Source of the DNA: Limnephilus marmoratus
Taxonomy: Eukaryota > Arthropoda > Insecta > Trichoptera > Limnephilidae
Length of the DNA: 64,000 bases
NCBI GenBank assembly: GCA_917880885.1
Contig: OU862930.1
Coordinates: 30,696,040-30,760,039 of the forward strand
Direction of reading: 5' to 3'
Position numbers and translations under genes: made by a program. The stretch's first letter is position 1; each line of letters starts with the position of its first letter. Below the pieces are notes generated by a model. It saw only the letters and a list, made by a program, of their open reading frames with translations, did not search any database and had not been told where the DNA came from. Below, in pieces: positions 21,892 to 32,486 of the stretch.

Positions 21892-22875
21892 ATATCTGTT
21901 CTTTCTGAGTCTAACGCGGCCTAGCTTACCCTATCCGCGCTAATCCACACACCTACTTATGTAAGGGAATTCTTTTTACGTTTTGTTCGATGAACATTTA
22001 AACTGGCAATTAGAAGTCTTTTGGATTAGTGTTTCTGTAGAAAAATTAAATTGCTACTTTGACTTGAGCAGTACTAGAGTAAGACAGTAACAGTGTACGG
22101 TTAAGGCCGGCCGTAAGTATCAGATTTTTTCATCCTATTGTCTGATCCGACAAAATCAGCGTGACCTATTTTAATTACTTTGCGCCGGCCGTCAAATTTT
22201 ATTTTTAATCCGATTTTTGTCTTATATGCGATAGCAGCTACTCGCTTTTTCTTCTTCTAATCTAAATGTCTTTCATGGTAACATCCATTGTTTCTTGTCT
22301 CGCTTATTAATCAAATCAGTCGCGTACTTCTTCTTAAGGCTTACATTCAATAACACAAATAACATTGGCAGAACCGTTTGTTGTAAACACTTCTCTAAAT
22401 AATTTTGCCAGCGTAAAGTTATTAAATTGCGTTGATTAAAATACTCACATTATAAAAACAGTCTTTCCGATTTTTTGTTAAAAGCGGAATGGCGGATCCA
22501 AAATAATGTAATACCGGCTTATCTTTAGAAATAGATATTCAATACATAATATTGAGTTTTGCCACTATTGATGGCGATTTACAGCCGTTTTGAAATGGCA
22601 AACTTGAGCCCAAAATACAGTTACAGTCATTGTATCCTCGTTTAAAAATATGAGTTTTTGTTTTGGCAAAGTATTGCAAGCAAAACCAAATATTCAAAGC
22701 TCATGCGAATTAAATTTTCTTCTTCTATATCTAGTTTTAATTAAGTTTTAATACCCGTTATTACATAATATGTCAGGCGTAACTACCTAATGACATTCTA
22801 TGAGTTACGTAATAGGTACGTAACTGTGTAACAATTTAACATCTTATCACTTGTAATATAATATATAATGTACTG

Positions 22876-23240
22876 TGTGTGTCATAACCCATATATGCCC
22901 CTGATTCGAAAATGATCAATACACTATATATGTATGCCCAGAACTATTTTGGACTTTCGATTTTACTAAACTTTAGATATGTTAGTGGTAATAAGTCTCT
23001 AATAACGTCAAAACATGTTTCATTAAGGTCAGAGTTGGATAAGTACTTACCTTTTTTTTAATTGTTCAAAAACGAAACATTGGGCACTTCCCATACATTT
23101 ACTATGAGTGAAGAAACTACAATATTTTTCTGTATTTATTTATTTTTTAATGACATATTCATAAATCTAAACATACTAACAAACAAATTGAAGCAAAATT
23201 TAGGAGATACATATTTGAGGAACACATTTAGGAATGAAAC
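22876..23240. other. Stretch without recognised gene
   Basis: AT-rich sequence between the palindrome and the piggyBac remnant. The part from about 23160 may be the further decayed downstream part of the transposase, but I see no motif. Confidence 0.3.
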
Positions 23241-23241
23241 G

Positions 23242-24090
23242 CTACATGAGCATCTCAAACAAGGGGCGCACTTTGGCCAGTTTGTCACCCGGAGCTAAAT
23301 TTGAGTTATCAGACACGTGGAAGTATCGCAAAATTTCTTCAAACCGGTTCCGTCGCATAGATTTACCTATCAACAATTTGTGGATAACCTCATTACTCTC
23401 CCAATACATACGTCGTCGCGGCAATGGACAGTAACCTGTCAATATAAGAATGCAGATGAAGCAATATATTTCATCATCAGACGGTAAACGCCATAATTCC
23501 TTTTTCCATAGCATAAATAACTGTATGACGAAGAATATGTATTATTACTTCGTGATTAAAAAATAATTCAAAGAAATAGACTGGGTCCGACGCATCTGAT
23601 CTTGGTGGCGGTACAATCCACTCGTTATCCATTCTAGATAGGTCTTGTTTTACCCACTTACGGGCAAGGGCGGATCCAGGGGGTCATGACCCCCCCCCCC
23701 CCTGGGCTGGGTCCAGGACCTAGGTGGACGTACTTTTTACTTGTAACTATTATTATCAAAATTAAATTATAACTTCTTGTGACTTGACCACGACTATGTG
23801 ACCCACCCCTGGCACTATGTGACCCTCCCTGGCGCCAAAGCTGGATCCGCCCTTGCTTACGGGCTTTTGGCTGTTCTAGTCGACTCGATAAAGGCACATC
23901 TGATGTTGTGCTTCGATTAGCTAAGGATGAAAGCTGAAGATCATCTTCTGACTCGCTGTCATCATTGTCTCTATTCCCATGAACCACCAACTCAGCAGGG
24001 GCTAGAAGTTGTCTACGTGATAAATTTTCAAAACTTTTACTTGTTTCGTCGCCCGAATCGGAGTCCGAGACTAATCCATCTTCGAGGGAT
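23242..24090 (-). pseudogene. piggyBac-type transposase remnant (N-terminal part)
   Basis: Reading leftwards from about 24090, an acidic N-terminal region (D-S-E-S-E-D-D) is followed after a MITE by K-W-V-K-Q-D-L and P-V-Y-F-F-E-L-F-F. Then, in a shifted frame at 23514-23242, comes a piggyBac-like block with W-R-L-P-S-D-D-E-I, M-x-R-N-R-F-E-E-I-L-R-Y-F and K-V-R-P-L. This matches the start of the DDE domain region of piggyBac-derived transposases. The catalytic aspartates are not present, and a frameshift lies at about 23515. It is a dead fragment, interrupted by the MITE at 23665-23855. Confidence 0.75.
23665..23855. mobile_element. 191-bp hAT MITE with 8-bp TSD, copy 1
   Basis: The ends are CAAGGGCGGATCCAG and CTGGATCCGCCCTTG, with a perfect 8-bp duplication CTTACGGG (23657-23664 and 23856-23863). 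It contains a C-run and TCATGACCCC. The copy at 50124-50314 has exactly the same length in the opposite orientation. Confidence 0.9.
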
Positions 24091-24239
24091 CTATATAAAT
24101 GTCTATACCAGTCGCTTCATCGTTCGAATCCAAATTATGGACATATCAACTATTTCATTAGTCGATAAAGGCTTGCTTCAACTGAAATTAAAAAAATACT
24201 TATTTAGTATAATAGATATGTATATTTTCCCAATGTATC

Positions 24240-24690
24240 GTTTTCGAAACACTGGTATTATAAACAGCTTTTAGGTATTTGAATACAACAATATAGTTTT
24301 TATAATTGCACAAACATATGTTAAAACTATCCAACTTTATCATAAATTTCGCAAAAACTCTAAACTAGAGTTAATTTGGATAATTACCTACTTACTTTTT
24401 TGTGAAATTAGCCATGATTTCTGCATACCGTAAACAGGTCACAACTTGCACTGATTCATTACGGGACAATAAAATTTGTTTAGTTGAAACATTTAATTAC
24501 CATTAGAAGAAGATACCTTAACCTTGACACAGATAGCGGTAGATTGCACTTTCCGAACGAAATGCATAAGATAATTAACATTGAAAGAAAGTTTAAATTT
24601 TGATTCGTTTTCGAATCAGTAGGCAAATAAGGAACTAAATAAAGACAAAGTTCTGGGCATACATGGGTTAATAAACAAATAAACAATCTG
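24240..24690. other. Stretch without recognised gene
   Basis: AT-rich sequence between the piggyBac remnant and the Penelope pair; nothing recognised on either strand. Confidence 0.3.
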
Positions 24691-25870
24691 ATATGATTTT
24701 AGATTTTCACGGCCAAAAATTTTATGGTTATTTCCTTTTGGGGTATTATGCCGTGTTGCGCTACCTCCTCCTTTAGCCAACGTTTCGGACAGCGTTACAG
24801 TGTCCATCATCAGGGCAGATGTGTAAATGTTAGAGATGAAATGTGTGCTTAAGTACTTCGAAGCAATACCGTGTTGCCAGCACCAATCCACTGCGGGCTG
24901 GCATTACAGTATACTTCAAGATGGTTTTTTGCATTTAGCTTTGGTGTAGCCGTCAATTACCGGATACCAAGAACTATTGAGCTTAGCTCCGTCGTCTCTG
25001 TTAATGTTAATAGGATTTTTATGAATTTCAATTGCCTCTGTAATTAAGCGTGCTCTATAGGTTTTGGGTCTTCCCAGGACTTCAGGAACAAATCCGAAGT
25101 AATGGCCGGTTTCAATTAAATGCTCGGCGATTGCCGATTTGTCAGGGTGGCCAAGTTTACATGCTCGAAAGTGTTCCGATATCCTTTTGGAGATCGTCCG
25201 CTCTGTCTGGCCAACATAGACCTTATCACATCCGGAACAGCTGAGTTTATATACTCCATCTGTTTCCAGAGGAAACTTGGTCTTTGCAGACCTCAGTAGG
25301 TCTTGTATTTTGGTCGTGGTTCCGAAGACAGTCTTGATGCTTTCTTTCCTCAACAGTCTGGCAATTCTGTCTGTCACATTGTGAATATAAGGTAGGAAAG
25401 CACAGCCTTTAGACTCTTGTTCAATTCTGTCTTCGTTTGGTGTAGATTTGGCTCTTATTATTTGCCTTGTCTGCCTTGCCGGGTAACCGTTACGCTCCAG
25501 TGCATCGGTGAGCTTAGTAAGTTCCGCTCCGATTTTTGTTTCTTCACATATTCTGGTCGGTCGGGTTACCAGCGTATGGATAAGTCCTCTCTTCTGCGCT
25601 GGGTGGTGATGCGAATCAGCATGTAGATACCGATTCGTATGAGTTGGTTTCCTATACACTGTGTGTCCTAGGCTACCATCTTCTTTTCGCATCACTTCCA
25701 CATCTAGAAAAGGCAGGATTTTGTGATTATTTTCCAACTCCATTGTGAACTTAATTTTACTGTGAAGTGAGTTAAGATGGTCTAGGAATTCGTTCAGTTT
25801 CTCTATTCCATGAGGCCAAATGGCGAAAACATCATCGACATACCCAAAAAGATACCTGTGGAATCTATCG
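24690..25870 (-). mobile_element. Penelope-like element, copy 1 (RT end plus GIY-YIG)
   Basis: On the minus strand, the reverse transcriptase palm motif Y-V-D-D-V-F-A-I-W lies at about 25815-25845. It is followed by the typical F-L-D-V-x-V, Y-R-K-P-T-H-T-N-R-Y-L and a GIY-YIG endonuclease core (G-V-Y-K-L-S-C, V-Y-V-G-Q-T-E-R-T, R-I-S-E-H). The open part is 25743-24916 (275 residues). Penelope elements pair an RT related to telomerase with a GIY-YIG nuclease. The upstream half of the RT is absent, so this is a 5'-truncated copy. The 3' end extends to about 24690 and matches copy 2 in inverted order. Confidence 0.85.
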
Positions 25871-25900
25871 TATGTGGTGTAGAGACAGCACTACATTCAA

Positions 25901-26830
25901 TGATGGAGGAGGAGTTGGAAAATAATCACAAAATCCTGCCTTTTCTAGATGTGGAAGTGATGCGAAAAGAAGATGGTAGCCTAGGACACACAGTGTATAG
26001 GAAACCAACTCATACGAATCGGTATCTACATGCTGATTCGCATCACCACCCAGCGCAGAAGAGAGGACTTATCCATACGCTGGTAACCCGAGCGACCAGA
26101 ATATGTGAAGAAACAAAAATCGGAGCGGAACTTACTAAGCTCACCGATGCACTGGAGCGTAACAGACAGACAGAATTGCCAGACTGTTGAGGAAAGAAAG
26201 CATCAAGACTGTCTTCGGAGCCACGACCAAAATACAAGACCTACTGAGGTCTGCAAAGACCAAGTTTCCTCTGGAAACAGATGGAGTATATAAACTCAGC
26301 TGTTCCGGATGTGATAAGGTCTATGTTGGCCAGACAGAGCGGACGATCTCCAAAAGGATATCGGAACACTTTTGAGCATGTAAACTTAGCCACCCTGACA
26401 AATCGGCAATCGCCGAGCATTTAATTGAAACTGGCCATTACTTCGGATTTGTTCCTGAAGTCCTGGGAAGACCCAAAACCTATAGAGCACGCTTAATTAC
26501 AGAGGCAATTGAAATTCATAAAAATCCTATTAACATTAACAGAGACGACGGAGCTAAGCTCAATAGTTCTTGGTATCCGGTAATTGACGGCTACACCAAA
26601 GCTAAATGCAAAAAACCATCTTGAAGTATACTGTAATGCTAGCCCGCAGTGGATAGGTGCTGGCAACACGGTATTGCTTCGAAGTACTTAAGCACACATT
26701 TCATCTCTAACATTTACACATCTGCCCTGATGATGGACACTGTAACGCTGTCCGAAACGTTGGCTAAAGGAGGAGGTAGCGCAACACGGCATAATACCCC
26801 AAAAGGAAATAGCCATAAAATAAACAATCT
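25901..26830 (+). mobile_element. Penelope-like element, copy 2, head-to-head with copy 1
   Basis: The plus strand repeats copy 1 from its E-L-E-N-N-H-K-I-L region onward. A deletion of roughly 120 bp near 26165 removes residues between the A-L-E-R-N block and R-I-A-R-L-L and shifts the frame; the GIY-YIG core then reads open at 26187-26375. A stop (TGA near 26371) interrupts the copy after S-E-H-F. Nearly identical sequence in inverted order suggests the two were produced together. Confidence 0.8.
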
Positions 26831-26947
26831 ATATATTATTATATAAATAAAAATAAATCGCCAAAATGTATAACTTCCGATCGACTGCACCAAATCGGAT
26901 AATTTTTTTTTTGTGTTTGTTGTTGTTAGGAAAAGGTTTGTGTATAA

Positions 26948-27645
26948 CAGAGATGGCCAACCGGTCGATCGCGGCCATTAGTCCAATCGATCGCAGGCAC
27001 GGGTCCAGCCGAGAACTCGAACCCAATAGAACCCGCACCCGCACAAAAACTCTGACGCGCAGCCGAACAAGAACCCACACAAGAGCTGCGCGTATCATTT
27101 TATGTGATTTTCAAATGCTGATCCATCATGTTATTAGACGTAATAACAAATTTTCTTGAAGAGAGGGGTGACGATTATAAGCAACTGTGTGATTTAGAAT
27201 GGCAATGTGATTTAGCCTTTTTAGGTTAGGTTTTAGCCGATTTAGATTTTACCGGAAAACTGAGTATATTAAATCTGGAATCACAAGGCAAGAATAAATC
27301 ATTAACAGAAATTATGAATACTGTTGCAGCATTCCAAAGTCAAACGGCGTCTATGAGAGTCCACATCGAAAAGTGATAGTTTCACAATTTGTAAAAAAAT
27401 AATAATAAAATATTTCCTACAATTTCATTTCTGACACGTACACAACAGAAATTAATTAATTAAGACTTTGAAAATCGCTTTAGTGATTTCGAGAAAATTG
27501 AGAAGTTGGTGGAATTCACCAGTTATCCGTTTAACAATTCTATCTATCATAGTGATATTTATATGAAATGGCTAAAACATTTTCAGATTCTTTTCAAACG
27601 GATCACGAGTTATTCAGTGGAGGTAAATTTCACCGCCCGCTATTT
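26948..27645 (+). mobile_element. Internally deleted hAT element (GTF2IRD2/SCAND3-like transposase remnant)
   Basis: The left end CAGAGATGGCCAACC is a hAT-type terminus. From about 27150 the plus strand encodes, with a few breaks, F-L-E-E-R-G-D-D-Y, D-L-E-W-Q-C-D-L-A-F-L and L-N-L-E-S-Q-G-K-N. Further on comes D-F-E-N-R-F-S-D-F-E-K (about 27470). These match the middle of hAT transposases domesticated as GTF2IRD2/SCAND3-like proteins. The part between the terminus and 27150 is too short to hold the DNA-binding domain. No right end was found. Confidence 0.65.
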
Positions 27646-27679
27646 AGGTTCTTTAACAGCAGATTTTCAAGCGCCGGTG

Positions 27680-27706
27680 GGGGGGGGGGGGGGGGGGGGG
27701 GGGGGG
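27680..27706. repeat. Poly-G tract
   Basis: A run of about 27 G. Comparable tracts occur at 52100-52118, 52183-52202, 54943-54957 and 58467-58488. Such tracts can form G-quadruplexes and are also prone to length errors in assembly. Confidence 0.9.
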
Positions 27707-27789
27707 TAGAAATCCTTTTTTGTATTACGTCCTCATTTTATGCTGATTTTTATGTCACATTACCAGTATTCTTCCAATAAAAGCCATGT

Positions 27790-28545
27790 TATAAATTCTA
27801 CTACACATTTATAACTGCTCTCGGAAATCGAGAATTGTATCCATGTAATAGGATTTCGCATCTCGAATTTTTACATTGTGTTTAGAACACAAGCCAGGTT
27901 TAAACTTAAGATTGATTCTGCGTAAGAGACCCAAAATAATACACCCGGAACACCCAATTTTTCAGAATTTTGCAGCATATAGCATGCACCTCGAATGTAA
28001 AGTTTCACTCGGTACACGATGAATCTGCGACTTGATCATTTATCGTTATATTCTGAACACATAACTGGTTTAAATTAAATCTGTATGGGGTGAATTAAAC
28101 TACACTCAGAACATGAACATTGTTTTTATTTGATTCTGGCAGCACACACATAGTCCGCAAATATAATTTTATCACTGCACTTCGAATAAGAGAATGCTTT
28201 TCTTCGAAATGTGTCAGCACATGAATCCACAACAGAAATTTTAAATTCTAAATACAAAACTGGTTTAAATTAAATCTGTATGTGACGAATTAAAACTACA
28301 CTCAGAACATGAAAACGGTTTTTCTTTGATTCTGTCGGCACATGCATAGAGTCTGCAGGTAGAATTTTATAAATGCACTTTGAATAAGAGAATGTTTTCC
28401 TTTGAAATGTGTCAGCAAATAAATCCATATCGGGAATTTTACATTCTGAATACAAAACTGGTTTTAAATTGAGCGTGAATCTGCTAGCGAGTCCCCTGTT
28501 TTAATCAGTATTACTCTCATAATGTGCGTATTAGTAGGAGCGGCG
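27790..28545 (-). pseudogene. Degenerate zinc-finger family 2, inverted copy (left)
   Basis: The minus strand shows scattered finger halves of form [21 protein letters not shown] and F-x-R-K-T-F-S-Y-S-K-C, spaced about 250 bp with many stops. It differs from the gene A/B family in its linker and finger sequence. It is the inverted counterpart of 31056-31770. Confidence 0.5.
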
Positions 28546-30215
28546 ACGACATTAAACCTGTAATGATAGGTCTCCCAAAAATCATACACAAAAATCGTTA
28601 GGTCATTCATAGGGGTACACAAAATGGCGGTGCTGCCATTTCTGAAACCGGTCAGCACTAAAAAAAATAAATTTGAAAAAAATATTTTTTTAAGACTTCT
28701 GTAATCATAAGTCTCCCAAATTCTGATTGTTCCTCGAGACAGGGGAGGGGTAGGACTATACGAAAAAGCAGTGCTGCCCGTCCCCCTAATGGGCCGTCTC
28801 AGTTGCTGCCGAGAAATAAGAGACGCCTTGTACGAGGTATCTGTAATCATCTGTCTCCTCAAAAAAACAAAGCTTATCTGAAAGATCATCAAATTTTGTG
28901 AAAGAAAAACCACTGCTGCCGTTTCCAAAAAGTGGACAAGATGGCGGCAGCAGCGTTTGAAAGTCGCCCTCCTTTCTTATGACTTTCGTTACATAAAATA
29001 CACCTCGTACCTAGGTATCTATATTCATCGACTTCCTCAAAAAAGTAAACTTATTTGAAAGATCATCAAATTTTGTGTAAGAAAAACCACTGCTGCCGTT
29101 TCCAAAAAGTGGACAAGATGGCGGCAGCAGCGTTTGAAAGTCGCCCTCCGCGCAACCGAAATTGGCGTTTGAATTCGGTTTTATCAGCGATCGCCCGGTT
29201 TTTTTTTATTTATATTATTGAAATACGCCTTTTCTACTATCACGAACAATGAATTTTACGTGTCGTTGATTGTTTAAATAAATGAAATCGCATATTTTAT
29301 GCAATTTTTTTCGATTTTTCAGCTGTTTTCATTGTATTTTTATACTTTCTTATGTCTTTCGTTAGTAAGAGACACTTCGTACCCAGGTATCTATAATCAT
29401 CGGTCTCTTCAAAAAACCAAAGCTTATCTGAAAGATCATCAAATTTTGTGTAAGAAAAACCACTGCTGCCGTTTCCAAAAAGTGGACAAGATGGCGGCAG
29501 CAGCGTTTGAAAGTCGCCCTTCCGCACAACGGAAATTGGCGTTTGAATTCGGTTTTATCAGCGATCGCCCGGTTTTTTTTTTATTTATTTTATGGAAATA
29601 CGCCTTCTACTACCACGAACAATGAATTTTACGTGTCGTTGATTGTTTAAATAAATGAAATCGCATATTTTATGCAATTTTTTTCGATTTTTTAGCCGTT
29701 TTCATTGTATGTTTATACTTTCTTACGTCTTTCGTTAATAAGAGACACTTCGTACCCAGGTATCTATAATCATCGGTCTCTTCAAAAAACCAAAGCTTAT
29801 CTGAAAGATCATCAAATTTTGTGTAAGAAAAACCACTGCTGCCGTTTCCAAAAAGTGGACAAGATGGCGGCAGCAGCGTTTGAAAGTCGCCCTCCGCGCA
29901 ACCGAAATTGGCGTTTGAATTCGCTTTTATCAGCGATCGCCCGGATTTTTTTTATTTATATTATTGAAATACGCCTTCTACTACCACGAACAATGAATTT
30001 TGCGTGTCGTTGATTGTTTAAATAAATAAAATCAGAATTTGGGAGACTTATGATGTCTTAAAAAATTATTTTTTTCAAAATTATTTTTTTTAGTGCTGAC
30101 CGGTTTTTGAAATGGCAGCACCGCCATTTTGTGTACCCCTATGAATGACTTAACGATTTTTGTGTATGATTTTTGGGAGACCTATCATTACAGGTTTAAT
30201 GTCGCCGGCTCTTAG
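28546..30215. mobile_element. Foldback element with internal ~373-bp tandem repeats
   Basis: The ends are long inverted repeats: GACATTAAACCTGTAATGAT near 28558 and its complement near 30190, extending over about 180 bp. The middle repeats a unit with CCACTGCTGCCGTTTCC at about 28911, 29089, 29461 and 29835, so two full 372-373-bp units and one partial. Each unit contains ACAAGATGGCGGCAGCAGCG. No coding function is recognised. Target duplication was not resolved. Confidence 0.7.
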
Positions 30216-30540
30216 CCTATATGGCTTTCCTACATAATACGAATTTTGAAGAATGGTTTGAAACAAAAATTTTAACTCCACTCGAAATATTAGAACGATT
30301 TTATTCGAAATGCGTCAGTAGATTAATCCGCTACTGGAATTTTTACAGAACAATCGGAACATGAAACTGGTTTTAACCTAAGAGGTAATCTGCACGCGAG
30401 TCTTCAGCTTTAATTGATTCACAGAACACCTAAATGTTTTTCATCGTATTTTTGTACTTTGAACACATTGGATAGTGTAATGATCTATTGAAACACATCG
30501 ATCCATGAAATGAAATGGATAATTTTTTACGAGATATCAT
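30216..30540 (-). other. Further degenerate zinc-finger family 2 remnants
   Basis: Short matches to the repeats at 27790-28545 (for example the ACATGAAACTGGTTTTAACC stretch). No open frame. Confidence 0.4.
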
Positions 30541-30588
30541 TATTTTTAAAAATTTCTGGTATGGGTACCGCCGTCCGGGAACCATTTA

Positions 30589-30912
30589 TTGGATTATCAA
30601 CACTTCTGCCATAGGTCACCCCAAGTGGTTCGCTACGTTTGGTCACTAAGCAGGGATTCCCGGGTTCATGGGGTGAGGTTCATCCGGATCTTGGCGGCAT
30701 ATGCGTCTGCCCACCAACTGCGTGATAGGCCGGATCGGGAGAGACTGATTGAGGAAGACCTGTATACCTCTCCAGCAGAACTCGGAATACCCGCGGTGGG
30801 AGGGATTGATGCATACGTCCGTCACTCCTGGACACACTTACCCCAGATTCCTACCCACCCCTCATACCTTTTTCCTTCCTACTACTTCCTCTCCCTTTTT
30901 TCCCCGAAATGA
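30589..30912 (+). CDS. Unrecognised 107-codon ORF in a GC-richer block
   Basis: The ORF contains V-H-G-V-R-F-I-R-I-L-A-A-Y and R-P-D-R-E-R-L-I-E-E-D-L-Y, and a proline- and serine-rich C-terminus. The base composition is richer in GC than its surroundings. I do not recognise the family. It may be a fragment of a retrotransposon ORF or 3' region. There is no evidence for expression. Confidence 0.25.
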   Translation: MDYQHFCHRSPQVVRYVWSLSRDSRVHGVRFIRILAAYASAHQLRDRPDRERLIEEDLYTSPAELGIPAVGGIDAYVRHSWTHLPQIPTHPSYLFPSYYFLSLFSPK

Positions 30913-31055
30913 CCCTCCACGCAGCATCCCCAAAGATGATATAGGCCCTGAAGGGAATTATATTTATCATTTTTCCATTTGCTATGTGTGGAGCTGGTGT
31001 AAAAAAATGGGGGCCGGGGCCGCCCCCCGCCCCCCCAAAAAATTCATACTTCGTA

Positions 31056-31770
31056 GGAAAACCATACGCATATTATGAAAGTAATACTAATCAAAGCTGG
31101 TGACTCGCTAACAGATTAACTCTTAATTTAAAACCAGTTTTATGATCAGAATGTAAAATTCCAGTTGTGGATTCATTTGCTGACTCATTTTGAAGGAAAG
31201 CCTTCTCTTATTCAAAGTGCATTTATAAAATTCTATTTTTTTTATTCGAAAAGCACTTACAAAATTCTAGTGGTAGACTAAGTATGTGCTGCCAGAATAA
31301 ATAAAAAGCATTTTCATCTGAGTGATGTTTAAATTTTGATTTGCCGCATGCAGATTTAACTTAAACCAGTTTTGTGTTCAGAATGTGAAATTCCAGTTAT
31401 GGATTCATCTGCTGACACATTTCAAAAGAAGTTTTTAATTAGTTGAAGACTATGTTTGTGCTGCCAGAATCAAAGAAAATCCATTTTCATGTTCTGAGTG
31501 TAGTTTTAAATCGCCGCATAAAGATTTAATATAATCCAGTTTTTTGTTCAGAATGTAACGATTAAAATTAAAATAACATGTTGCAGATTTATCGTGTACC
31601 AAGTGAAGCTTTATATTTGAGTTGCATACCAAATGCTGCGAAATTCTGATAAATTGACTGTTCCGTGTGTAACTATTATTTGGGGGACGCAGAATCAATA
31701 TTAAGCTAAAATCTACCTTATTCCCTCAACTCAGTCTAAAAATTCGAGATGCGAAATCCTAATACATGGA
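31056..31770 (+). pseudogene. Degenerate zinc-finger family 2, inverted copy (right)
   Basis: This is the reverse-complement partner of 27790-28545. It contains repeated blocks such as CCAGTTTTGTGTTCAGAATG, TTCATCTGCTGACACATTTC and AATCAAAGAAAATCCATTTT. Conceptually they give C-x-x-C finger halves separated by stops. It is non-coding now. Confidence 0.5.
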
Positions 31771-31924
31771 TACCATTCTCGATTTTCTGACCCTTGTTAA
31801 CTCCATTCTCTATTCAAAATGACTCTCCACACAGCATCTTCATGACAAAGGCCCTGATGGAATTTTTTTTCCTAAGGGAAATTTCTTTCCTCAGGACCTC
31901 CTGTGTTAAGTTGTAAAAAAAAAA

Positions 31925-32095
31925 TCGCGGGATGGGGGAAGGGGGGAGTGGAGTTGGGAGGGGGAAGGTGGAGGAGGCAGAGAGGGAACGCGAGAGGGGA
32001 AGGGGAGGCGGGATAAATGGGAATGGACATGCTGGGAGAAACAATTTATTTATTAAATGGCATAACGCTTGCCGGAAACCAGCTTATTTTCAACA
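31925..32095 (-). repeat. Dispersed repeat with purine/pyrimidine-rich core, copy 3
   Basis: This is the inverted relative of the copy at 16690-17090 and lies at the equivalent position, just upstream of gene B exon 1. Confidence 0.5.
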
Positions 32096-32154
32096 TAAAA
32101 TGTTCTGTTTCAGGTATTTTCGAACAAATTACCAAACGCTACCACAGCAGGGCC

Positions 32155-32308
32155 ATGGATCTACAAAGTCATGATACCGTTTCCATCAAGATGGAACCAG
32201 AGTCCCAGGAAGAAGGCGAATGTGAAATGCCGCACACGGATATAGATTTCGACCCCAAAGATGTAAAGAAGGAATGTTTGCAATATGCGGAGATTACTCA
32301 TACGGCCA
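32155..32308 (+). CDS. Zinc-finger gene B, exon 1 (start codon)
   Basis: The ATG at 32155 follows the same A-G-G-G-C-C context as in gene A. The exon encodes 51 residues plus one base: M-D-L-Q-S-H-D-T-V-S, then I-K-M-E-P-E-S-Q-E-E-G-E and D-V-K-K-E-C-L-Q. It ends at donor GTTAGT. Length and phase equal gene A exon 1. An acceptor-like TGTTTCAG ends at 32113, so 32114-32154 may belong to a 5' UTR exon whose upstream part is unknown. The I-K-M-E-P motif fits a psi-K-x-E sumoylation-type site by pattern only. Confidence 0.8.
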
Positions 32309-32486
32309 GTTAGTTCCATTGAATTATTAAAAATGCAGCATGTTTAATTTGGAATTTTAACTAAATTTGTTTCTCGCAACAAGTTCCCGATTTCTCAATT
32401 TTATACCTATTTTATTTGGCACATGTTGTAAGTTACACTTATAGAGGGAAGTATTTTATGGAGATCACCAGTTATAGGGTGATGAT

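Larger units (their letters stand above)
17090..22875. mobile_element. Giant palindrome / foldback structure (arms about 1.4-1.6 kb)
   Basis: The segment 17090-17729 plus 19679-20411 reads as the reverse complement of 20790-22875, allowing for insertions and modest divergence. The left arm is interrupted by a second foldback (17730-19678), and the right arm by a LINE fragment (21075-21891). The axis is a GC-rich MITE (20415-20786). Outer ends carry a piece (near 17095-17225) that also matches the 3' end of the LINE at 35085-35230. No coding sequence is recognised. It could be a foldback transposon or an inverted duplication. Confidence 0.75.

Noticed and set aside
26829..27159. Arg/Thr-rich frame (T-R-T-R-T-K type)
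   Set aside because: It lies across the hAT terminus and a low-complexity stretch; the real coding signal is the transposase remnant after 27150.
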